DNA of 64,000 nt from Lacinutrix sp. WUR7 (GTDB taxonomy: Bacteria; Bacteroidota; Bacteroidia; Flavobacteriales; Flavobacteriaceae), in the NCBI RefSeq assembly GCF_016864015.1, contig NZ_CP045067.1, forward strand, positions 2,738,001 through 2,802,000, given 5' to 3'. Below are positions 41,982 through 50,031 of the stretch, one piece after another. Position numbers and translations under genes: made by a program. The notes beneath the pieces are model-generated. The model was not told the DNA's origin, did not search any database, and saw nothing but the letters and a program-made list of their open reading frames with translations. The number at the start of each line of letters is the position of its first letter. Position 1 is the first letter of the stretch.

Positions 41982-42659
41982 TTAAGCCTTTAATAAGTTC
42001 ACTACTTCATTTACACCAACCGTTGCAGGTTTTGCAATAACCGTTAGGTGCTTATTATTGCCTATTGCTGGTTTTGGGTCTATAAAATAAGTAGCAGTAT
42101 TTTCTGGTACATAATCCATTAAACTCGCAGCAGGATAGACTTGCATACTGGTGCCAATAATCATTAATATATCTGCTGCTTCACAAATAGCTACAGCTTT
42201 ATCCATCATAGGTACCGCTTCACCAAACCAAACAATATGTGGTCGCATTTGGTGTCCTTTAGCATCTAAATCACCAAGTAGCATATCGGTTTTCCATTCC
42301 TGAATATCGGTTTTGTTAAAGATACTTCGCGCTTTTAATAATTCGCCATGTAAATGTATCACGTTAGTACTTCCTGCGCGTTCGTGTAAATCGTCTACAT
42401 TTTGGGTAATGATAGAAACTTGGTAGTTTTTTTCTAAAGTCGCTAAATCCAAATGTGCTTGGTTAGGATGAACTTCTAAAAGTTGTTTTCTGCGTTGGTT
42501 GTAAAAATCTAAAACCAGTTCCGGATTGTTTAAAAATCCTTGTGGTGATGCCACTTCCATTACATCGTGACCTTCCCATAAACCATCGGCATCCCGAAAG
42601 GTTTTAATACCGCTTTCGGCACTTATTCCAGCGCCTGTTAATACTACAATGTGTTTCAT
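41982..42659 (-). CDS. cobB: NAD-dependent protein deacylase, Sir2 family
   Basis: Removes acyl groups from lysine using NAD+. The 225-aa protein has GAGISAESGIKTFRDADGLW (NAD site), ITQNVDDLHERAG, the catalytic His in HLHGE, and IIGTSMQVYPAA. The zinc-binding four-Cys module is absent: no cysteine stands between HLHGE and RPHIVWFGE. YNQR at about 53-56 corresponds to the Tyr/Arg pair that lets SIRT5-type enzymes accept succinyl and malonyl lysine. Confidence 0.93.
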   Translation of the reverse strand: MKHIVVLTGAGISAESGIKTFRDADGLWEGHDVMEVASPQGFLNNPELVLDFYNQRRKQLLEVHPNQAHLDLATLEKNYQVSIITQNVDDLHERAGSTNVIHLHGELLKARSIFNKTDIQEWKTDMLLGDLDAKGHQMRPHIVWFGEAVPMMDKAVAICEAADILMIIGTSMQVYPAASLMDYVPENTATYFIDPKPAIGNNKHLTVIAKPATVGVNEVVNLLKA

Positions 42660-42750
42660 TTTATAAAATTACTAAATTAGTAGCATTGTGAAGTAGATTC
42701 ATTTCAAAATTTGCAGAGTTTATCTGATTGTTTTGCAATTTTATTTGAAA

Positions 42751-42784
42751 AGATTGTCACGTCACTTTGTTCCTCGTAATGACA
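42751..42784 (-). repeat. ATTGC-type dispersed palindrome
   Basis: AGATTGTCACGTCAC followed by GTTCCTCGTAATGACA is a copy of the common bacterial intergenic repeat GTCATTGCGAGG..GAAGCAATC, here on the minus strand. Its end supplies the TTG of the trmH promoter. Confidence 0.6.
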
Positions 42785-42797
42785 TTTCCTATTTTTG
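42767..42797 (+). promoter_or_regulatory. Full promoter of the TrmH-type gene
   Basis: TTG at 42767-42769, 20-nt spacer, TATTTTTG at 42790-42797. Only 4 nt separate it from the ATG at 42802, so the mRNA is predicted to have almost no leader. Confidence 0.75.
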
Positions 42798-42801
42798 AAT
42801 T

Positions 42802-43461
42802 ATGACAGACATAAAACTCCTAGAATATTTAGAAACCTATTTAACCGAAAATCGTAGAAACAAGTTTAGTAAAGTGATTAAACAACGTACTAAGCATTTT
42901 ACAGTGGCAACAGAAGATGTATACCAATTACATAATTCTAGCGCGGTAATGCGTAGTTGTGATGTTTTTGGGATTCAAGAAATGAATATTGTAGAAGAGG
43001 TGAATAGCAAAACGATAGATAGAGAAATTGCAATGGGAGCACAGAAATGGGTGGACCTAAATAGATTTCATTCTATTAAAGATTGCATTGCGGCTGTAAA
43101 AAAGAATGGTTATCAAATTGTGGCAACCACTCCACATACCGACGATTGTGAGTTGCAGGATTTCGATTTTACGAAGAAGTCTTGTTTTTTCTTCGGAAGA
43201 GAAACCGAAGGTTTAAGCCAAGAAGTTATGGATGCAGCAGATAGCTATTTAAAAATACCAATGGTAGGTTTTACAGAGAGTTTAAATATATCTGTAAGTG
43301 CTGCAATTGTTTTGCAAGAAGTAACTGCTAAATTAAGACGAAGTGATATTGCTTGGCAACTTACCGAAGAAGAGCAAAATGAAAAACGCTTGGATTGGGT
43401 GAAGAAAACGATTAAAAGTTACGACCAGATTGTAGGTCGTTATTATGAAGAGAATGAATAG
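42802..43461 (+). CDS. trmH: TrmH-type (SpoU) tRNA 2'-O-methyltransferase
   Basis: A 219-aa SPOUT methyltransferase. NKFSKVIKQRTKHFTVATEDVYQLHNSSAVMRSCDVFG is the first motif with the catalytic Arg; KKSCFFFGRETEGLSQEVMDAADSYLKIPMVGFTESLNISVSAAIVLQEV contains motifs 2 and 3 that form the SAM knot. It most likely makes Gm18 in the D-loop of tRNA. Both flanks carry ATTGC-type repeats. Confidence 0.9.
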   Translation: MTDIKLLEYLETYLTENRRNKFSKVIKQRTKHFTVATEDVYQLHNSSAVMRSCDVFGIQEMNIVEEVNSKTIDREIAMGAQKWVDLNRFHSIKDCIAAVKKNGYQIVATTPHTDDCELQDFDFTKKSCFFFGRETEGLSQEVMDAADSYLKIPMVGFTESLNISVSAAIVLQEVTAKLRRSDIAWQLTEEEQNEKRLDWVKKTIKSYDQIVGRYYEENE

Positions 43462-43487
43462 TGTCATTGCGAGACACGAAGCAATCT
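43462..43487 (+). repeat. ATTGC-type dispersed palindrome, second copy
   Basis: TGTCATTGCGAGACACGAAG followed by CAATCTG, immediately after the trmH stop and inverted relative to the copy at 42751. Confidence 0.65.
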
Positions 43488-44117
43488 GTTTCTAGAATTA
43501 TTTAGAATTATAAAATAGCTTCGCCTTTTAGGTCAAACTCTCCAACTTTATTCTAATTATACTAACTAAGTAGCTCTCCTCTTATTTTTAAGAGGAGAAT
43601 GAATTTAAATGCTTTTCGCATTTGAAGAAAGAGGAGTTAATAAAATAGGGTTTGGGGTATAAAAACAGCTTCGCATTTTATGTCAAACTCTCCGGATTTA
43701 TTTGCAATAAATCCACCTCTCTTTAACTAAAGAGAGGAGCAGGTTCTTTATTCTAATTTTACTAGCTAAGTAGCTCTCCTCTTATTTTAAGAGGAGAATG
43801 AATTTAAATGCTTATGCATTTGAAGAAAGAGGAGTTAATAAAATAGGGTTAGAATATAAAAATAGCTTCGCATTTTAGGTCAAACTCTCCGGATTTATTT
43901 GCAATAAATCCACCTCTCTTTAGCTAAAGAGAGGAGCAGGTCCTTTATTCTAATTTTACTAACTAAGTAGCTCTCCTCTTATTTTAAGAGGAGAATGAAT
44001 TTAAATGCTTTTTTGCATTTGAAGAAAGAGGAGTTAATAAAAAGGGTTTGGATGTAAAAATAGCTTCGCATTTTAGGTCAAACTCTCCAACTTTATTGTA
44101 TTTATACTAACTAAGTA

Positions 44118-44703
44118 GCTCTCCTCTTAAGTTTAAGAGGAGAATGAATTTTTATTTCCCAAAAAGGAAATGAAAAGAAAGAGGAGTTTGTGAGTATTAT
44201 AAAAAATGACTTTCAATTTCCATAAAAATAGAAGATAGATTGTCAAATACCATTCTGTTTTCAAACCTAATTACTTTGTAATTTAGGCTTTCTAAATATT
44301 TTGTTCTCTCATTATCTTTCTCCATTTGTAAAGCATTATTATGAACTTCTCCATCTAATTCAATGATTAATTTAAGTTCTGCACAATAAAAATCAACAAT
44401 ATAATAACCAATACTATGTTGTTTTGTAAAACGTTTGTTTTTGAATTTTCTAGCTTTTAATTGATTCCATAAATACGCTTCAGCAGGAGTTAACCTTTGT
44501 CTTAAGGTAGTTCTTAATTCTTGGAGTTCTTTTTTAGTATGAATTTTATTTTTATTCATTGTTTGAAGTTAAATATTTATCTTTAATTCTACAACAAAAA
44601 ATATATTGGTAAAAGTGGTTTAAAAATCGTTTCTCTCTTTTTATGTCAAACTCTCCGAATTTATTTTCAATAAATCTACCTCTCTTTAGCTAAAGCGAGG
44701 AGC
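44118..44703. mobile_element. Long palindromic element carrying a DUF559 gene
   Basis: This copy begins with the same left hairpin as its neighbours (44118-44150) and ends with the same right hairpins (44645-44703), but 420 extra bp with a DUF559 gene lie between. The ends GCTCTCCTCTT and AAGCGAGGAGC are imperfect inverted repeats. The short units are what remains if the gene is removed from this copy, which suggests an autonomous element and its derivatives. Its stem sequences also differ slightly from the short units (ATTTCC/GGAAAT in place of AAATGC/GCATTT). Confidence 0.6.
44197..44559 (-). CDS. DUF559 nuclease-like protein
   Basis: A 120-aa protein of the DUF559 family, related to Vsr and other PD-(D/E)XK-type nucleases. 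The order is LRQRLTPAEAYLWNQLKARKF, KRFTKQHSIGYYIVDFYCAELKLIIELDGEVH with acidic residues Asp (VDFYC) and Glu/Asp (IELDGEVH), then ERTKYLESLNYKVIRFEN. These fit an intact active site. It lies inside the long palindromic element, on the opposite strand to trmH. Cutting or nicking of the element's hairpins is a testable idea, not shown. Confidence 0.88.
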   Translation of the reverse strand: MNKNKIHTKKELQELRTTLRQRLTPAEAYLWNQLKARKFKNKRFTKQHSIGYYIVDFYCAELKLIIELDGEVHNNALQMEKDNERTKYLESLNYKVIRFENRMVFDNLSSIFMEIESHFL

Positions 44704-45480
44704 AGGTTCTTTATTCTAATTCTACTAACTAAATAGCTCTCCTCTTATTTTAAGAGGAGAATGAATTTAAATGCTTTTCGCATTTGAAGAAAGAGGAGTT
44801 AATAAAAAGGGTTTGGGGTATAAAAACAGCTTCGCATTTTAGGTCAAACTCTCCGGATTTCTTTTCAATAAATCCACCTCTCTTTAGCTAAAGAGAGGAG
44901 CAGGTTCTTTATTGTAATTATACTAACTAAGTAGCTCTTCTCTTATTTTAAGAGGAGAATGAATTTAAATGCTTTTTTGCATTTGAAGAAAGAGGAGTTA
45001 ATAAAACAGGGTTAGGATATAAAAATAGCTTCGCATTTTAGGTCAAACTCTCCGGATTTCTTTTCAATAAATCCACCTCTCTTTAGCTAAAGAGAGGAGC
45101 AGGTTCTTTATTGTAATTATACTAACTAAGTAGCTCTTCTCTTATTTTAAGAGGAGAATGAATTTAAATGCTTTTTTGCATTTGAAGAAAGAGGAGTTAA
45201 TAAAACAGGGTTAGGTTATAAAAATAGCTTCGCATTTTAGGTCAAACTCTCCGGATTTATTTGCAATAAATCCACCTCTCTTTAGCTAAAGAGAGGAGCA
45301 GGTTCTTTATTGTATTTATACTAACTAAGTAGCTCTCCTCTTATTTTAAGAGGAGAATGAATTTAAATGCTTTTTTGCATTTGAAGAAAGAGGAGTTAAT
45401 AAAATGGGGTTAGGATATAAAAACAGCTTCGCATTTTAGGTCAAACTCTATAGATTTAGCAGCAAGTTCAGGACAAAAAA

Positions 45481-45510
45481 AAAGCGTAATCAAATAAATG
45501 ATTACGCTTT
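45481..45510 (-). terminator. Terminator of the carboxypeptidase-like-domain gene
   Basis: AAAGCGTAATCA / TGATTACGCTTT with loop AATAAA; read on the minus strand it is followed by a run of nine T's. Confidence 0.88.
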
Positions 45511-45532
45511 ATATCTTGAATTCTATTAATTT

Positions 45533-46315
45533 TTAAAACTTTCCAGATCTACTTCTGCTTAATACTTTGTATTCTTCATAACATCCGCTAATAGCGTCTA
45601 GTATTTGAAGATCGTTAGCAGAGTTAATAAACTCTTTAGAATAGTTACACTGACTTATAATTTCATCTAAATCTACTTTGCTTACTTGTAATAAAACGGT
45701 AAGCATTTCTCTGTCAAAACGAGTAGCAAGTAAACTTCTTATTTCGTCATCTTGCTTCATTTTTTTCAGCTTACGCATCTCATTAGGCTGTCTACCAAAC
45801 ATTCTAAACAGAAAATCGGCAGGATTAAAAATAGCACCTAATACTTTGGTTACAGCACTTGGTGAACGGTTTCCAGCTTCATAGCCAGTACTAGGTAAAC
45901 CAGAAATAGCATATCTGTAACTATTATTTTTTGGAGCATTTTTTATATCTACTTCCAAAAAACCTGTAAGTTTAAACTGTGTTACAACAACTTCTTCTAA
46001 TGCTAAAGCTAATTCTGTTAAAGCAATATTAGAACTTCCATATTTTAACCAGTCATTGGTAACTCTAACCTTAATAGATTTAAAACCTAAATACGAAAAG
46101 TGTAAGGTATCATTCGCTTTTGCTCTAAGTTCAAATGCTCCTTTTTCATTAGTTGTAGTACCAATTACTTGAGTAAGATTTACAATATTTACGCTTTCTA
46201 AAGTACTATCATCAGCAGCATTGATTACCACACCAATTACTTTAGTTGGTGCATCTTGTGCCTGACTAAATGTAAAGGTAAGTAATAAAATAAATAAGGT
46301 AAACCTGTTCTTCAT
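45533..46315 (-). CDS. Exported protein with carboxypeptidase-like regulatory domain
   Basis: A 260-aa protein. The start at 46315 (MKNRFTLFILLLTFTFSQAQ) gives a clean signal peptide; ten further codons upstream are possible. Residues ~25-105 are a beta-sandwich CarboxypepD_reg-like domain (GVVINAADDSTLESVNIVNLTQVIGTTTNEKGAFELRAKANDTLHFSYLGFKSI), as found at the N-terminus of SusC-type receptors. The C-terminal part is helical and unrecognised. No plug or barrel follows. Confidence 0.82.
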   Translation of the reverse strand: MKNRFTLFILLLTFTFSQAQDAPTKVIGVVINAADDSTLESVNIVNLTQVIGTTTNEKGAFELRAKANDTLHFSYLGFKSIKVRVTNDWLKYGSSNIALTELALALEEVVVTQFKLTGFLEVDIKNAPKNNSYRYAISGLPSTGYEAGNRSPSAVTKVLGAIFNPADFLFRMFGRQPNEMRKLKKMKQDDEIRSLLATRFDREMLTVLLQVSKVDLDEIISQCNYSKEFINSANDLQILDAISGCYEEYKVLSRSRSGKF

Positions 46316-46402
46316 AATGGAGTTTGTCGTTGTATAAAGGTACAAACATATTTATAAATATGGCAGTACCCTTACATTTTGACTTAATATTAACAAAAAG
46401 GT

Positions 46403-48274
46403 TTAACGTCTAGAGCGTGTTGGACGTGAATGCGAAGTTTTAAATTCGCTTTTATCTCTATCTCCACCATCACTTCTTTTAGAACGTGTTTTTGAGCTAT
46501 CATCGCTTCCACGACGTCTATCACTTCTGTTTTCTCCAGAACCTTCACTACGTCTTCCGCTAGAACGTCTTTCACCTCTTGGTTTATCCGATCCTCCACG
46601 TCTTCTGTCACCTCCGCCATCACGTCTTCCGCCACTGCGACTTCCGCCACGACCTCTTCCGCCACCGCCTCCGCGATTTTCACTTACTTCTACATTTACA
46701 AAACGTCCTTCATGCTTGTAATCATTGAAAAAGGCGATTATTTTTTCTTGGTGTACTTTTTCTGTATTAAAGAATGAAAAACTCTCTTTTACATCTACTT
46801 TAAATACATCATCTCTACCAAGTTCTAATATTTCCTTTAAGAAATCTTTTAACTTCATCCAGTCAAAACCATCCTTTTCTCCTACATTAATAAAGTAACG
46901 AGAATCAGAGCTGTTACCTCCAGAGCTTTCACGATCGCTTACTCTTGAAGCATCTACTTTCTGAATTCTAGATTTTTGGTAGTAGTTAAAGAAACGTGTA
47001 AACTCTACAGAAAAGAATTTCTTGATAAGTTCTTCTTTGGTAGTTTCTTCAAATAATCCGTTGATATCTTCTAAATACTTATCAATCTCATGATTGATTT
47101 CTGTATTGTGTATTTTGTTTGCTAAAGACATTAACTGTACTTCGCAAATAGCCATTCCGTCAGGAATTTCTTTTAACTCAAATTTTTGGTTAATAATACG
47201 TTCAATACTTTTTAATCTACGTACTTCACTTTTAGAAACAATAACCATAGAAATACCAGTTTTACCAGCACGTCCTGTACGTCCAGATCTATGTGTATAG
47301 GTTTCTATTTCATCACTTAATTGGTAGTTAATTACATGTGTAATATCATCTACATCAATACCACGAGCAGCAACATCTGTTGCAACAAGCATTTGTATTT
47401 GACGAGATCTAAATTGTTTCATCACAATATCACGTTGATTTTGAGATAAATCACCATGTAAAGCTCCTGCGCTATACCCATCTTCAATTAAGTTTTCTGC
47501 AACTTTTTGCGTATCTCTTTTGGTACGACAAAATATTACGGAAAAGATATCTGGATTCGCATCTGCCAAACGTTTTAAAGCTTGGTATCTGTCACGAGCA
47601 TTTACTAAGTAGTATTCGTGAGAAACATTATTGGTACTTTCATTTTTATGACCAACCGTAATTTCTTTAGGTTCGTTCATAAATTTTCTTGCTATAGTTG
47701 CCACTTCTTTAGGCATGGTTGCAGAAAATAACCAGGTATTTTTATCTTCAGGTGTTCCAGAAAGAATATCTGTAATATCCTCTTTAAAACCCATGTTTAA
47801 CATCTCATCGGCTTCATCTAAAACCGAATATTGAATTTTAGTAATATCTACTAATCTTCTGTTAATCATATCTTTCATTCGGCCTGGTGTTGCAACAATA
47901 ATTTGTGCACCACGTTTTACCTCACGTGCTTGATCTGTAATACTAGAACCACCATAAATAGCGACTACGTTTAAGCCTTTTAAATGCTTTCCGTATGCTT
48001 TCATTTCATTTGCAATTTGCAAACAAAGCTCACGAGTAGGAGATAAGATAAGACCTTGAGTAGTACGACTGTTTACATCGATTTTTTGCAACATAGGAAA
48101 ACCAAACGCTGCTGTTTTACCAGTTCCAGTTTGCGCTAACGCAACTAAATCTGTTTCTTCGTTTAATAAAATTGGGATTGCTTTTTCTTGTACTTCTGAT
48201 GGTTTTTCAAAACCTAAATCTGTAATACCTTGTAATAATAGATCGTTAAGACCTAATTCTTGGAATGTGCTCAT
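46403..48274 (-). CDS. DEAD-box RNA helicase, DeaD/CsdA type
   Basis: A 623-aa ATP-dependent RNA helicase. Q motif, AQTGTGKTAAF (motif I), PTREL, DEADEML (II), SAT (III), and HRSGRTGRAGKTG (VI) are all present. Residues ~470-550 form a DbpA-type RNA-binding domain (RYFINVGEKDGFDWMKLKDFL, GRFVNVEVSENRG). The last ~70 residues are a Gly/Arg/Ser-rich disordered tail. This build matches cold-shock helicases that help ribosome assembly and RNA decay. The tail gives a false open frame on the same strand in another phase. Confidence 0.95.
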   Translation of the reverse strand: MSTFQELGLNDLLLQGITDLGFEKPSEVQEKAIPILLNEETDLVALAQTGTGKTAAFGFPMLQKIDVNSRTTQGLILSPTRELCLQIANEMKAYGKHLKGLNVVAIYGGSSITDQAREVKRGAQIIVATPGRMKDMINRRLVDITKIQYSVLDEADEMLNMGFKEDITDILSGTPEDKNTWLFSATMPKEVATIARKFMNEPKEITVGHKNESTNNVSHEYYLVNARDRYQALKRLADANPDIFSVIFCRTKRDTQKVAENLIEDGYSAGALHGDLSQNQRDIVMKQFRSRQIQMLVATDVAARGIDVDDITHVINYQLSDEIETYTHRSGRTGRAGKTGISMVIVSKSEVRRLKSIERIINQKFELKEIPDGMAICEVQLMSLANKIHNTEINHEIDKYLEDINGLFEETTKEELIKKFFSVEFTRFFNYYQKSRIQKVDASRVSDRESSGGNSSDSRYFINVGEKDGFDWMKLKDFLKEILELGRDDVFKVDVKESFSFFNTEKVHQEKIIAFFNDYKHEGRFVNVEVSENRGGGGGRGRGGSRSGGRRDGGGDRRRGGSDKPRGERRSSGRRSEGSGENRSDRRRGSDDSSKTRSKRSDGGDRDKSEFKTSHSRPTRSRR

Positions 48275-48311
48275 TCTTCTTTGTTATGTATTTCAATGTC
48301 AATCTATTTTG

Positions 48312-48365
48312 GTGTTACAAATAGAAGTGCATTGAACATACTTAACCTAAAACTTCTAGTAACAC
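48312..48365 (-). promoter_or_regulatory. Structured 5' leader of the helicase mRNA
   Basis: On the minus strand, GTGTTAC-TAGAAGT pairs with ACTTCTA-(3-nt bulge)-GTAACAC over a loop of about 23 nt. The 14-bp stem lies in the ~130-nt leader between the -7 element and the start codon. Long structured leaders are usual for cold-shock and self-regulated helicases. Confidence 0.5.
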
Positions 48366-48411
48366 ATCCTCTCTCTGAGGAGTAATAAAACCACATGGGT
48401 TTTTCAAGGTG

Positions 48412-48419
48412 CAAAGGTA
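48412..48419 (-). promoter_or_regulatory. -7 element of the helicase gene
   Basis: TACCTTTG on the minus strand, matching TAnnTTTG, about 137 nt before the ATG. The -33 element is weak. Confidence 0.5.
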
Positions 48420-48532
48420 CTCTTTTATTTAACACTAGCACTATTTATTGTGTTTATTAATTTTTTGGGCGTTTTTACACGCTATTCGTTATATCTTTTT
48501 TTGCCATATACGGCAGCAAAAAAAGGATGCCA

Positions 48533-48743
48533 CTGCTATCGTTAACGCAATAAAGGATGGTGTGAAAAGGGGAGTGTTGGAGGTTTTGTTTTGGGTTTTC
48601 GAAATTAATGAAACGGTTTTGTATAAAAAGATTTGCGTTTTGCGAGCGAGGATTTTCCGTAGGAAGATCAGAAGTAGCAAAAACGCACTGTTCATTGTTT
48701 AAGCACTAATCTATGCATTATTTTTATGCGATGTTGTGCCCAG
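48533..48743 (-). repeat. attC-like repeat after the Fic gene
   Basis: Read on the minus strand it begins directly after the Fic stop with GGGCACAACATCGCATAAAA and contains TTAGTGCTTAAACA, a string also present in the copy at 38470; it ends near GCGTTAACGATAGCAG. It is longer and more diverged inside than the other two copies. Small open frames here are not supportable. Confidence 0.5.
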
Positions 48744-49712
48744 TTATTTTAAAAGATAAATTGTTTTATTTTTTTCTCCTATTTTTTTAAATAAATTTAA
48801 TTCAGCACCTTTTTTTAAATCTCTACTTGCTGTTGCTGAAGAAATATTTTTAAAAATATCCATATAATCTTTTCTCGTAAATTCAGTTTTATTTAAAGAA
48901 ACAAAATAGTCTAATCTATCTTTTTCATTTAACGTTCGATTATTGAAATTTAATAACTCACTTATTGAAATATCAATTACGTTTAACATATATTCAATAA
49001 ATTTTGTTGATTTTCCTGAATTATCACTTTCTGCCAAAGCTTTGTAATATTCTTCTTGTCCTTTACTAATTAAAATTTCAAAAGGTAAAAACTCAAATAT
49101 TGGATATTTTTCCATTAAAATTAGGGTTTGCCATAATCTTCCCATTCTACCATTTCCATCCAAAAATGGATGTATAAATTCCATTTCGTAATGAAAAACA
49201 CAACTCTTAATTAATTCAATTTCGTCTGACTTTTGCAAGTATTCAAAAAGGTCTTTCATTAAATAAGTAACATTCCTAAAAGGAGGTGCTAAATGCGCAA
49301 CTTTTGAACCTTTTACAATTCCGACACTTTGATTTCTGTATTTTCCAGAATTTTCAATCAGACCTTCCATTAAGTCTTTATGTGCTTTAAAAAAAGACTT
49401 CTCATTACAAGGATTATATTGATCTAAATTTTCATAAATACTAATTGCATTTAAAACTTCTAAAACATCTTTTTTAGGACCAATAACTTTTTTGTTTTCT
49501 AAAAGTGCCGTTATTTGTTCTTCGGTAAGCGTGTTTCCTTCTATTTTTAATGAAGAATGAATAGTTTTGATTCTATTCTGTTTTCTTAATTTAGGGGAAG
49601 GTTTGTTTAGTAAATTAGCATTTACTTCTCCTATTTTCTCCGAGATAGAAGTTATTAGTTTTAAAATTGAAGATGTTATTTCGTAAGGTGGTTTCATCTT
49701 TAATACTATCAT
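48744..49712 (-). CDS. Fic family protein (AMP-transferase) with winged HTH
   Basis: A 322-aa protein. The Fic core motif is HPFLDGNGRMGR near residue 178, complete for catalysis of AMP transfer to protein hydroxyls. Upstream, SLKIEGN matches the inhibitory helix (S/T)xxxE(G/N) placed at the N-terminal side (class II). The last ~70 residues look like a winged helix (FTRKDYMDIFKNISSATASRDLKKGAELNLFKKIG). ATG at 49697 is an alternative start, given a -7 element at 49723-49730. A repeat of attC-like type follows the gene, so it may have been acquired. Confidence 0.9.
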   Translation of the reverse strand: MIVLKMKPPYEITSSILKLITSISEKIGEVNANLLNKPSPKLRKQNRIKTIHSSLKIEGNTLTEEQITALLENKKVIGPKKDVLEVLNAISIYENLDQYNPCNEKSFFKAHKDLMEGLIENSGKYRNQSVGIVKGSKVAHLAPPFRNVTYLMKDLFEYLQKSDEIELIKSCVFHYEMEFIHPFLDGNGRMGRLWQTLILMEKYPIFEFLPFEILISKGQEEYYKALAESDNSGKSTKFIEYMLNVIDISISELLNFNNRTLNEKDRLDYFVSLNKTEFTRKDYMDIFKNISSATASRDLKKGAELNLFKKIGEKNKTIYLLK

Positions 49713-49730
49713 TTGATACTATCAAAGATA
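49701..49730 (-). promoter_or_regulatory. Fic promoter with palindromic operator
   Basis: TTTGATACTATCAAA (49712-49726) is a perfect 15-bp palindrome. ATACTATCA occurs twice in direct order 13 bp apart. On the minus strand TATCTTTG (49730-49723) is a -7 element within the same stretch. A repressor on the palindrome would block initiation; the winged HTH of Fic itself is a candidate. Confidence 0.55.
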
Positions 49731-50031
49731 CAATCATTTAGCTGGAATTATGTGATGAAACGGAATTTTTAATTGGACATAGCGGTTAAAAAGATATGAT
49801 ATCGTTTTAATGATTTACAGCATCCGTTCTATTAATTTCGAAGTTAGTGGAGTTTTATAAAAGAGTCAAACGCAATTGGTATGGAATTCTAATGGGTAAT
49901 TATATTATTTTAAAAGAAATTATTTTGCTCTTTCTTTTATTTAAACCAATTCTATTGCCTGTTTTTCGTTCCTTCTTGTTTAAGTTTTTACCTTAGCTGC
50001 ATAATTAATGATAAAAGAAGATAGACGATAG
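49731..50031. other. Intergenic stretch without a recognised gene
   Basis: About 300 bp of AT-rich sequence between two divergent genes. Both promoters must lie here or at its edges. No gene, terminator or repeat stood out. Confidence 0.4.

Larger units (their letters stand above)
43509..45450. repeat. Tandem array of palindromic elements (about 199-bp period)
   Basis: Units start at GCTCTCCTCTT at 43573, 43773, 43970, 44118 (long copy), 44736, 44934, 45133 and 45332. Whole units are 165-168 bp, joined by a conserved ~32-bp AT-rich link. Each unit has hairpin CTCCTCTT/AAGAGGAG, hairpin AAATGC/GCATTT, AAAGAGGAG, AGCTTCGCATTTTAGG, hairpin GGATTTATT/AATAAATCC and hairpin CCTCTCTTTA/TAAAGAGAGG. 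The first partial unit (43509), the unit at 43970 and the last unit (45332) are truncated. Apart from the DUF559 gene there is no gene in 43488-45532. Confidence 0.95.

Noticed and set aside
43509-45450. CRISPR array
   Set aside because: Units are 165-168 bp with almost identical links; there are no unique spacers and no cas genes nearby.
46390-46683. Val/Ala/Glu-rich 97-aa protein
   Set aside because: It is another phase of the Gly/Arg-rich tail of the DEAD-box helicase on the same strand.
48448-48702. Small proteins in the helicase-Fic gap
   Set aside because: Frames on both strands come from the attC-like repeat and its flanks; there is no start context or recognisable sequence.
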